Shown: positions 16,572 to 22,486 of the stretch, one piece after another | Position numbering within the stretch: the first letter of the stretch is position 1 | Layout: every line of letters starts with the position of its first letter | Source: an uncultured Gammaproteobacteria bacterium | GTDB taxonomy: Bacteria; Pseudomonadota; Gammaproteobacteria; Arenicellales; UBA868 | Assembly (NCBI GenBank): GCA_913051905.1 | Contig: CAJXBY010000022.1 | Location: 1-22,486 of the forward strand | Length of the DNA: 22,486 bases | Direction of reading: 5' to 3' | The notes under the pieces: model-generated | Told to the model about the DNA's origin: nothing | The model's database searches: none | What the model saw: the letters and a program-made list of their open reading frames with translations, nothing else | Translations under genes and position numbers: made by a program

Positions 16572-17066
16572 ATGATTAGCGTGCTTTTTCTGTGTACCGG
16601 TAATTCAGCCCGCAGTATCCTTGCTGAAGCCATCCTCAACCGATCGAGCGACAGGCGGTTCAGAGCCTACAGCGCTGGCAGTTTCCCAAAGCGCGAGGTC
16701 CACCCTGCAGCTCTGAAACTCCTCAAGAGCCGCGGTTACACCGTCGACCAGCTGCGATCCAAGAGCTGGGATGAATTTACAGGTCACAATGCACCGGACA
16801 TTGAGATCGTGTTGACGGTCTGCGACAACGCAGCGTCCGAGGTCTGCCCTGTGTGGCCTGGACGGCCGGTAACTGCCCATTGGGGAGTTCCTGACCCGGC
16901 TCTGGCCACGGGCCCGGATTCTGAGATTGCAGAGGCTTTCTCAAAGACCTATGGACTGCTGAAGGCGCGAATTGCCGCATTGACCGACCTTCCTGTCGAG
17001 ACGATGGCAGCCGATCTATTACAGAAGAATCTCAACCAAATCAGACAGACCCATTTTTCTGATTAA
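16572..17066 (+). CDS. arsC: Arsenate reductase of the low-molecular-weight phosphatase type
   Basis: Related to thioredoxin-coupled ArsC of Staphylococcus plasmid pI258: reduces arsenate to arsenite through a cysteine relay. The 164 residues start with the phosphatase P-loop CTGNSARS (8-15, nucleophile Cys8). VCDNAASEVC supplies Cys84 and Cys92, equivalent to Cys82 and Cys89 of the plasmid enzyme but one residue further apart, and HWGVPDPA (103-110) carries the DP motif with Asp108. The three cysteines favour reductase over plain tyrosine phosphatase. No arsR, arsB or acr3 is adjacent. It faces the phosphate module convergently; arsenate is a known illegitimate substrate of Pit transporters, so the neighbourhood makes sense. 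The ribosome-binding site is weak. Confidence 0.85.
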   Translation: MISVLFLCTGNSARSILAEAILNRSSDRRFRAYSAGSFPKREVHPAALKLLKSRGYTVDQLRSKSWDEFTGHNAPDIEIVLTVCDNAASEVCPVWPGRPVTAHWGVPDPALATGPDSEIAEAFSKTYGLLKARIAALTDLPVETMAADLLQKNLNQIRQTHFSD

Positions 17067-17126
17067 ACCTAAAGCCAGTAGGCCCGTTGACCGAACTCCC
17101 CGATTTACTGAAGTCTAATTACTGGA

Positions 17127-17795
17127 TCAGTTGGCAATTAGCAGTCGAAGACGATTACCCACACGTTCCGAAAGATCGGCAAGATTAGCAGTCCAGAGGA
17201 TGATTTGGTGCCAGAACACCGTGGCAACGCCTAGCTCTTCCTCCATCGCAAAGAGTGCTCTGGCAGCCCGATCCAGCTCGCCGTCGGTCTCACTCTCTAG
17301 CCGACCCAGTTCGGTGATCATTTCATCTACCCGAGCGACTTCTCCCTCACTAAATCCAGTCTCAACCAGCTCATCGAGCTCGTCAACGATACGCTGGCCC
17401 TGCTCGCAGGCGGCTAACACCCGATGGGCCAGGGACAGCACGGGTTCCTTGAGCGCATCTGGAAGATGCATACTGCGCTGATCAGCCAATTCAGCGATAT
17501 CCTGGGTAACGTCGGCAATCGAGTCCTGGTAGTCCAGGATCTCTAGCATCGTCCGGCGATCCATCGCCATCATAAACCGTCTGGGCATATGGCTACGAAT
17601 CTCGTGCTTGAGCTGATCTGCTTCATGCTCCAGTCGATCGATCTCTGTGCGCCTATCCCGAATCGCTTCGATATCCCCTGCCGCCATAGCATCAAGCAGG
17701 GGAAGAATCTCTCTGGCACAAAGGACCGCTACGCTCATGTGCTGCTGCATTGGTTTAATTGGTGATCTGCTCACCAGCTTATCTATCCAGGCCAA
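17127..17795 (-). CDS. PhoU-like DUF47 protein (TIGR00153 family), Pit partner
   Basis: All-helical protein of the PhoU-like DUF47 family, commonly encoded beside Pit transporters and thought to modulate them or to report phosphate flux. The 222 residues have no signal or membrane segment; long helices carry the acidic, metal-binding-like patterns ExxxLEHEAD (about 51-60), DYQDSIADVTQDIAELAD (88-105) and a late ESETDGELDRAARALF. The start is TTG at 17795, chosen because a full AGGAGG stands five bases upstream, embedded in the stop codon of pit, so the two genes should be translated together. Order here is pit then DUF47. It ends 60 bases from the convergent arsC, with no clear terminator. 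Confidence 0.88.
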   Translation of the reverse strand: MAWIDKLVSRSPIKPMQQHMSVAVLCAREILPLLDAMAAGDIEAIRDRRTEIDRLEHEADQLKHEIRSHMPRRFMMAMDRRTMLEILDYQDSIADVTQDIAELADQRSMHLPDALKEPVLSLAHRVLAACEQGQRIVDELDELVETGFSEGEVARVDEMITELGRLESETDGELDRAARALFAMEEELGVATVFWHQIILWTANLADLSERVGNRLRLLIAN

Positions 17796-17800
17796 AATAA

Positions 17801-17806
17801 CCTCCT
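17801..17806 (-). promoter_or_regulatory. Perfect AGGAGG overlapping the pit stop, sets the DUF47 TTG start
   Basis: On the minus strand TAGGAGG reads both as the pit stop codon (17807-17805) and as a perfect Shine-Dalgarno. It is five bases before the TTG start at 17795-17793. This decides the DUF47 start and suggests termination-reinitiation coupling. Confidence 0.8.
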
Positions 17807-19058
17807 AGGGAGCCAACAAGCCCTTGAAGAAATAAAAAAAGAAGATTGAAAGACCGGCCGCCAATGGAAGCGTCGCAACCCACGAAGCGAGAATCTTTCC
17901 GACCACTCTGAGATCCAAAGCCCCGATCCCACGCGCAAGACCCACCCCGAGGACAGCCCCAACTAAGGTATGTGTCGTAGAGATGGGAATGCCCAATCGT
18001 GACGCAAGTACAATCGTTGTTGCGGCAGCGAGTTCCGCTGAGAAGCCCCGGCTCGGTGTCAATTCGGTGATCTTCTTGCCGATCGTCTCCATTACACGAT
18101 AGCCCCAGGTGGCGAGGCCAATCACGATTCCGATTCCTCCAATTGCCAGCATCCAAGGCTCAACGGGTGCTTTGCTCCCCAGATCCATTCCCTGGACAGC
18201 ATGGGAAATTGCGGCCAGTGGCCCGATGGAGTTAGCAACATCATTTGAACCATGCGCAAAGGCAATGGCGCATGCAGTGAGAATCTGTAGCACCACAAAA
18301 ATACGCTCGACACGACTGAACCGATGCTTCGGATCGTCTTCCCCAACATCGACTCGACGAATAAAAAAGGCGCCTAGAGCAGCACCTATAAGGCCAAACA
18401 CAACCGATCCAATAAGCGACTGAGTCAAATTGAGATCAAGTTTAAGGGGTTTAAGGCCCTTAAATAGCGTGACCAACCCGATGATGAAGAAAACAAAGAA
18501 GAAAAATACGGGTCCTAGTTTTCGTATTTGTACAATAGGGTCTGGCTTGTCGAGCACCTTTAATCGGGTAATTTGGAAGATAAAGAAAGCGATCACACCG
18601 GCCAAAAGCGGCGAAGTCACCCATGACAGTACAATCTGAGCAATCTTTCCCCACTTTACGGCGTCCAGACCAATCGCAATAGCCCCAAAACCAACAATTG
18701 CCCCAACGATAGAATGTGTTGTTGAGATCGGCAGTCCAAAGCGTGTAGCCACAACCAGCAAAGTCCCGGCAGCCGCGAGGGAACCCAGCATACCGTAGAT
18801 CAACTGCTCCCTACTCATCATACTGAGGTCAAGCATTCCCTTTCTTACGGTATCCGTAACATGCCCCCCCGCAAGAAAGGCGCCCGCGAATTCAAGAATG
18901 GCTGCAACCATAATCGCGCCCCAGACCGTAAGCGCGCCAGAACCGACACTGGTTCCCATAGCATTGGCGACGTCATTCGCCCCAATCGCCCAAGCCATGT
19001 AAAGCGCAAGAAACCCTGCTATCCAGAGTGCTATTGGGATTTCAGAAAGGAATTCCAT
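17805..19058 (-). CDS. pit: Low-affinity inorganic phosphate transporter, PiT family
   Basis: Inner-membrane carrier that moves metal-phosphate complexes with protons. The 417 residues show the internal duplication of the family: GANDVANAMG (26-35) and GSNDVANSIGP (270-280) are the paired signatures, echoed by GLPISTTHSIVGA near 108 and GIPISTTHTLVGA in the C-terminal half. About ten hydrophobic segments surround a basic central loop (roughly 200-215 and 234-252). The ATG at 19058 is preferred over an adjacent in-frame TTG because AGGA lies eight bases upstream. It is downstream of phoR, separated by 136 bases that carry a Pho box, and is followed by the PhoU-like gene. In E. coli the pit genes are apart from phoBR, so the arrangement is noteworthy. 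Confidence 0.95.
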   Translation of the reverse strand: MEFLSEIPIALWIAGFLALYMAWAIGANDVANAMGTSVGSGALTVWGAIMVAAILEFAGAFLAGGHVTDTVRKGMLDLSMMSREQLIYGMLGSLAAAGTLLVVATRFGLPISTTHSIVGAIVGFGAIAIGLDAVKWGKIAQIVLSWVTSPLLAGVIAFFIFQITRLKVLDKPDPIVQIRKLGPVFFFFVFFIIGLVTLFKGLKPLKLDLNLTQSLIGSVVFGLIGAALGAFFIRRVDVGEDDPKHRFSRVERIFVVLQILTACAIAFAHGSNDVANSIGPLAAISHAVQGMDLGSKAPVEPWMLAIGGIGIVIGLATWGYRVMETIGKKITELTPSRGFSAELAAATTIVLASRLGIPISTTHTLVGAVLGVGLARGIGALDLRVVGKILASWVATLPLAAGLSIFFFYFFKGLLAP

Positions 19059-19125
19059 CAATCTTTTCCTAGGGCCGAAGCGGATTCTGCCTTTGCCCGT
19101 TTGACGTTTGCTTATTTTGCACGGC

Positions 19126-19159
19126 AGATTAACAAGGGCATGTTACAAAATAATTACAG
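19126..19159 (-). promoter_or_regulatory. Pho box and -10 in front of pit
   Basis: On the minus strand CTGTAAT (19159-19153), four bases TATT, and TTGTAAC (19148-19142) match the PhoB site CTGTCAT-N4-CTGTCAY at 11 of 14 half-site positions. Ten bases further on is TAATCT (19131-19126), a weak -10 at the spacing expected when the Pho box replaces the -35. The predicted start near 19119 leaves a leader of about 60 bases. The position favours activation, although Pho-dependent repression of pit genes is known in other bacteria. Confidence 0.7.
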
Positions 19160-19194
19160 CGTCAATCCGTATCGTATCTTTGTGCCGTTTATGT

Positions 19195-20550
19195 TTAAGC
19201 CGCACGGCGGTGAACCAGAGAACCTGGTAAATAACAAGTAAATGTACTGCCAGAGCCAAGTACGCTATTGACCGTTAGATCACCTTGCATACGAACGAGG
19301 ACGTGCTTGACAATCGCGAGCCCCAATCCTGTGCCACCAGATTCCCGAGAACGAGCAACATCAACTCGATAGAACCTCTCTGTAATTCTGGAAATGTGGC
19401 TTTCGTCAATCCCTATCCCGGTATCCTCAACAACGAAATATGCGCCTCGGGTCTCGACCCACCAACGCAACGTAATCAGGCCGCCAGCAGGTGTGTATCT
19501 GACAGCATTCACCGTTAGATTTGATAGGAGGCTTCGGACCTCCTCAAGGCTCCATTCAATCACATAACCTGATTCAACATCCAAAGAAATTTGATGGCGC
19601 TTCTCGCCACTGAGAACCTCAGCCTCGTTTCTTACCTGCTCGAGAAGACGATCAACATCCACCGGTTGAGTCGGTGGGCTAATTTGCTGTTCAAGATGGG
19701 AAAGCGTAAGCATATCTTCCACGATTCCTTTGATTCGTGTTGTCTGCTGATACATCTGGCTCAACACAGCAGTGAGTTGGCCTTGATCGGTAACAGATCT
19801 GTCTATCAAAGACTCCAGGTAGCCGTGTATTACGGTTAGCGGCGTTCGCAACTCGTGCGAAGCATTGGCTACGAAATCCTGGCGAACACTCTCAAGTTGC
19901 CGTATCAGCGTGACCTCGCGGGCCTGGAGCAGGCGTTGTTCATTACCGTAAGGCGTTATACGTATTGACAAAAGTTTGTCTGGCGATACAGGCGACGGCA
20001 CATCAAGTTGTTCGTCCGATATTGGCAGTGCCACAAATTCCCGAAACCCTCTGGCATCAATTATTACCTCAATTCTCTTCCCCTGATCCAGCGACGATGA
20101 CAGATTGAGCAATTCGATTGCGGCCTTGTTCCACCACTCAATACGGTTATTTCGATCGAGCGCAACGATGGCATCGGGCAATGCGGACAGAGACTCTCGA
20201 AGCCCGCGAACAGCACTGACCAATTTCTTTTTTCGCTTTAATCCTTGATTCTTCAGACGTTCAATGTCTGATTCGAGATTCTTTCTCTGGGCTTTCTGTT
20301 TGCATATACCGTCTAAAAGAGCCTGGCCGAACGGGGTAAACAACCAGCTTCCAGTCGTTATCGCTTTGTCACCACTAAGCCTTTTTAAGATTAAGAAATA
20401 CTGGAGCGAATAGAGCAGAGTAATACATCCGACCAGGGCTACCACTATCAGAAGCGGAATATCGGTAATGATTGCAACCGTGGTGATACTCCCCAGTGGT
20501 ATTGCAAGTACCATTAACTCCAGTAAGCCTGTACGAATTCCTACAATCAT
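19195..20550 (-). CDS. phoR: Phosphate regulon sensor histidine kinase PhoR
   Basis: Membrane kinase that phosphorylates PhoB when phosphate is short. In 451 residues (E. coli 431): two hydrophobic segments in the first 55 residues with almost no periplasmic loop, a basic linker with a coiled-coil look (85-115), a PAS-like domain (about 118-210; [18 protein letters not shown]), the DHp box SHELRTPL with phospho-acceptor His232, and the ATPase domain with N-box [10 protein letters not shown] (Asn348), DTGIGID (376-382), RFYRVD and GGTGLGL (405-411). The lack of a sensor loop fits PhoR, which listens to the transporter and PhoU rather than to the periplasm. The ATG at 20550 overlaps the phoB stop (ATGA). 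No pst genes or phoU follow; pit comes next. Confidence 0.94.
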   Translation of the reverse strand: MIVGIRTGLLELMVLAIPLGSITTVAIITDIPLLIVVALVGCITLLYSLQYFLILKRLSGDKAITTGSWLFTPFGQALLDGICKQKAQRKNLESDIERLKNQGLKRKKKLVSAVRGLRESLSALPDAIVALDRNNRIEWWNKAAIELLNLSSSLDQGKRIEVIIDARGFREFVALPISDEQLDVPSPVSPDKLLSIRITPYGNEQRLLQAREVTLIRQLESVRQDFVANASHELRTPLTVIHGYLESLIDRSVTDQGQLTAVLSQMYQQTTRIKGIVEDMLTLSHLEQQISPPTQPVDVDRLLEQVRNEAEVLSGEKRHQISLDVESGYVIEWSLEEVRSLLSNLTVNAVRYTPAGGLITLRWWVETRGAYFVVEDTGIGIDESHISRITERFYRVDVARSRESGGTGLGLAIVKHVLVRMQGDLTVNSVLGSGSTFTCYLPGSLVHRRAA

Positions 20551-21242
20551 GCCCTACTCGACGAAAATCGGTAGCCGACCCCTCGAATAGTTTGAATCAG
20601 GGTGTCAAATCGGTGTGGCTCTAATGCACAGCGTAACCGCCTGACACATACGTCAACCGTTCTTTCTTCGACAAAACTGTTGACACCCCATACCCAGTCC
20701 AATAGCTGGCCACGACTATAAACGCGACACTGATGCGTCATAAAAAAATGCAGTAATTTGAATTCGGTCGGGCCTAGATTCAGATTGTTTCCGTTAGCAG
20801 CGACCTGACGGCGAGTTGGATCGAGTAGTAAGCCATCCAATTCCACGACTTCATCACTTTGATGTGGCGCCATTCGACGCAATACAGCTTGAATTCGTGC
20901 CACCAGTTCCCGGGTAGAGAATGGCTTCGTAATGTAATCATCGGCCCCGCTTTCTAACCCTTTTACTTTATCTGTCTCTTCCCCCCGGGCTGTAATCATT
21001 ATGATAGGAATATCTCGAGTCCCCTTTCGCTTTTTCAAGTTATGAGCAAATTCAACTCCGCTTGTTCCTGGCAGCATCCAGTCCAACAGAATAAGACTCG
21101 GGCAGCTTGATTGGATCAAGCCCTGGGCATTCTCAGCATCCTCTGCTTCGATTATTTCAAAGCCATTCTGATCCAAAACGAAACGTAGCATCTCACGGAT
21201 GGCGATATCATCCTCTACTACCAGAATCGTTGGCGTTGCCAT
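20547..21242 (-). CDS. phoB: Phosphate regulon response regulator PhoB
   Basis: OmpR-type transcription factor that binds Pho boxes once phosphorylated by PhoR. The 231 residues (E. coli 229) have a receiver domain with the acidic pair Asp11/Asp12 (VVEDD), phospho-acceptor Asp54 (LLDWMLPG), Thr84 (MITARG) and Lys106 (DDYITKPF), then a winged-helix domain with the recognition region [18 protein letters not shown] and the closing RGVGYRF. The ATG at 21242 has AGAAGGG nine bases upstream. Three tandem Pho half-sites precede the gene, so autoregulation is predicted. It overlaps phoR by four bases and follows lpxD on the same strand after 113 bases. Confidence 0.95.
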   Translation of the reverse strand: MATPTILVVEDDIAIREMLRFVLDQNGFEIIEAEDAENAQGLIQSSCPSLILLDWMLPGTSGVEFAHNLKKRKGTRDIPIIMITARGEETDKVKGLESGADDYITKPFSTRELVARIQAVLRRMAPHQSDEVVELDGLLLDPTRRQVAANGNNLNLGPTEFKLLHFFMTHQCRVYSRGQLLDWVWGVNSFVEERTVDVCVRRLRCALEPHRFDTLIQTIRGVGYRFSSSRA

Positions 21243-21275
21243 AAATCACTACCCTTCTGTGGTCCCAACACCTGA

Positions 21276-21320
21276 ATTAGACACATCGATTGTTACAATT
21301 TAGTGACAATTCATCGACAC
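21276..21320 (-). promoter_or_regulatory. Pho box promoter of phoB: three 11-bp-spaced half-sites plus -10
   Basis: On the minus strand three heptamers recur with an 11-base period: GTGTCGA (21320-21314), TTGTCAC (21309-21303) and TTGTAAC (21298-21292), with AT-rich 4-base spacers TGAA and TAAA. The last two form an excellent PhoB site. Exactly ten bases later stands TCTAAT (21281-21276), five of six matches to TATAAT. The Pho box takes the place of the -35, which is the textbook layout of a PhoB-activated promoter. The predicted leader is about 27 bases. Confidence 0.85.
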
Positions 21321-21355
21321 TTTTTGTTCTAGCACTCGAGCGAGTAATCAGCGGT

Positions 21356-22366
21356 TCAATCTGTAACCTTTTTCTCAAGGGCCGCCAGTCTTTTTGCAAG
21401 GTCATCCAGCTGCCGGAAACGCACCGCACTGCGGCGCCACTCCTTACTCGCCATGAGTCCGGTACCCGAAGAATACACACCCGGTTCGGTGATGGAGCCC
21501 GTCACCATGGACATACCAGTCAGGTGCACATCGTCTGCAATAGTCACATGGTCCGCCACACCGACGACTCCAGCCAGTGTGCAACGCTTTCCTATGATCG
21601 TACTGCCGGCAATCGCAACACAGGCAGCAATAGCTGTGTCTTCACCGATTTTCACGTTGTGAGCGATGTGGACGAGATTGTCGATCACCACACCCCGTCC
21701 GATGGACGTATCACCTAGAGCACCTCGATCGATTGCGGTGCCCGCCCCAACCTGGACATCGTCACCGATCTCGAGCCCGCCTAACTGGGGAATCCGTACC
21801 CATCGGCCATTCTCATTGGCATTACCGAACCCATCACTGCCCAATACCGCCCCACTCTGGACATAGCATCGGGCTCCGATCTTGACACGATACGCCACTG
21901 TAACGTTCGCACAGAGACGGGTCTGCGGACCGATAATGGCGCTGGTTTCCACGACACACCCTGCCCCGATAATGACCCCGTCACCGATATCCACATCCGC
22001 TTCAATCACACAGCCTGCGCCGATGGATACCGAGTCAGGCAGTGACACGCTGTTTGAAACGACTGCCGTGGGGTGCACGCCGGGTTCCGGAACCGGGGTT
22101 GTGTCTAAGGCCCGCGCCGCGCGCCCATAAGCCACGTGTGGATCATCACAGACGATTGCAGGGCCCGACCAGGCCGGTAGATCCTTTTCTCTCAAAATGA
22201 CTGCCCCGGCACGGCAATGCTCCAACAGCGGCCTGAGTTTCGCATTTGCGATAAACGTGATCTCGCTGGCGCCTGCTCCTTCTAGAGTGGCCAAGGCCTC
22301 GATTTCCAACGTGCCATCTCCGCGACAGATGCCGCCAATGAGGTCGGCAAGGTCTGCAAGTTTCAT
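21356..22366 (-). CDS. lpxD: UDP-3-O-(3-hydroxyacyl)glucosamine N-acyltransferase LpxD
   Basis: Third enzyme of lipid A synthesis; transfers a hydroxyacyl chain from ACP to the 2-amino group of the UDP-sugar on the cytosolic side. From the ATG at 22366 the protein has 336 residues (E. coli 341): an N-terminal uridine-binding domain up to about 95, then a left-handed beta-helix of hexapeptide repeats (IGAGCV, IGDGVI, IGPQTR and more), the catalytic His236 in HIAHNVKIG (E. coli His239), and a short C-terminal helical tail. An in-frame GTG 51 bases upstream would add residues not seen in the family. Usual partners (bamA, skp, fabZ, lpxA) do not follow; phoB does. Confidence 0.95.
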   Translation of the reverse strand: MKLADLADLIGGICRGDGTLEIEALATLEGAGASEITFIANAKLRPLLEHCRAGAVILREKDLPAWSGPAIVCDDPHVAYGRAARALDTTPVPEPGVHPTAVVSNSVSLPDSVSIGAGCVIEADVDIGDGVIIGAGCVVETSAIIGPQTRLCANVTVAYRVKIGARCYVQSGAVLGSDGFGNANENGRWVRIPQLGGLEIGDDVQVGAGTAIDRGALGDTSIGRGVVIDNLVHIAHNVKIGEDTAIAACVAIAGSTIIGKRCTLAGVVGVADHVTIADDVHLTGMSMVTGSITEPGVYSSGTGLMASKEWRRSAVRFRQLDDLAKRLAALEKKVTD

Positions 22367-22452
22367 CGCTGACCCTGCCTGACCGGTGTTTGGGAGCCAC
22401 AATCCGGGCAGAAACACGAACTCTGTGAACAGCTTTGATCGATCATCGGCAG

Positions 22453-22458
22453 ATTATA
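22453..22458 (-). promoter_or_regulatory. Candidate -10 element upstream of lpxD
   Basis: A perfect TATAAT lies on the minus strand about 87 bases before the lpxD ATG. The -35 position (near 22476-22481, GCCAGA) is poor and includes a small tandem hexamer CTCTGG x2 as read on the plus strand. It suggests lpxD may have its own promoter, but the upstream context is cut by the window end. Confidence 0.4.
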
Positions 22459-22486
22459 GATTCAGTCCCTCTGGCTCTGGCGGTGT

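Noticed and set aside
21323..21352. Possible terminator between lpxD and phoB (ACTCG-AG-CGAGT inverted repeat followed on the minus strand by an A-rich stretch)
   Set aside because: The loop would be only two bases and the following tract is A-rich, not U-rich, in the relevant transcript.
22367..22417. Extended lpxD start at GTG 22417
   Set aside because: The extra 17 residues do not resemble LpxD; the ATG at 22366 aligns with the family N-terminus.

Overview
This 22.5 kb window looks like ordinary chromosome of a gammaproteobacterium that cannot be placed more precisely from sequence alone. The evidence is the bamD | rluD-pgeF-clpB gene order (as in E. coli yfiO | rluD yfiH clpB), a lipoprotein BamD, LpxD (Gram-negative lipid A synthesis), the Aat/Bpt leucyl-transferase pair, RpoH-type heat-shock promoters and Pho boxes of the E. 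coli type. Coding density is very high. No gene-free stretch exceeds 300 bases; the longest, 16277-16571, holds nothing convincing. There is no transposase, integrase, CRISPR array or prophage gene.

Layout. 1-54: 5' part of a tRNA-Pro(UGG) gene on the minus strand, cut by the window edge. 229-2118: htpG (Hsp90) on the plus strand behind a clear sigma-32 promoter. 2129-4305: truD and a sugar-phosphate nucleotidyltransferase, minus strand. 4428-9464: a minus-strand block transcribed rluD, pgeF, a TlpA-like thioredoxin, clpB; clpB has its own near-consensus sigma-32 promoter and keeps the internal GTG start at codon 149 known from E. coli. 9525-10292: bamD, divergent from rluD over a 60-bp gap with overlapping -10 elements on the two strands. 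10308-11924: nadE (glutamine-dependent), minus strand, whose start codon shares one base with that of a divergent FemAB-like acyltransferase gene (11924-13132). 13229-15565: aat, bpt and a metallo-beta-lactamase-fold hydrolase. 15569-16276: a NUDT19-like Nudix hydrolase, minus strand. 16572-17066: an ArsC-type arsenate reductase.

17127-21242 is a phosphate module on the minus strand, transcribed phoB, phoR, pit, and a PhoU-like DUF47 gene. phoB has three tandem 11-bp-spaced Pho half-sites followed exactly 10 bp later by TCTAAT. pit has a two-unit Pho box with the same geometry. The segment is visibly richer in A+T than its flanks (sampled hand counts about 48% GC against 58%). lpxD (21356-22366) closes the window without its usual bamA/skp/fabZ/lpxA partners on its downstream side.

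Functional themes are protein quality control (HtpG, ClpB, both predicted RpoH-driven; Aat/Bpt N-degron tagging), envelope building (BamD, LpxD, PgeF, possibly the sugar nucleotidyltransferase), RNA modification (TruD, RluD), and phosphate/arsenate handling. I see no clearly undescribed system. The most rewarding observations are regulatory: the Pho-controlled Pit-DUF47 unit attached to phoBR, the two heat-shock promoters, the bidirectional bamD/rluD promoter, and the TlpA insertion into a conserved operon.
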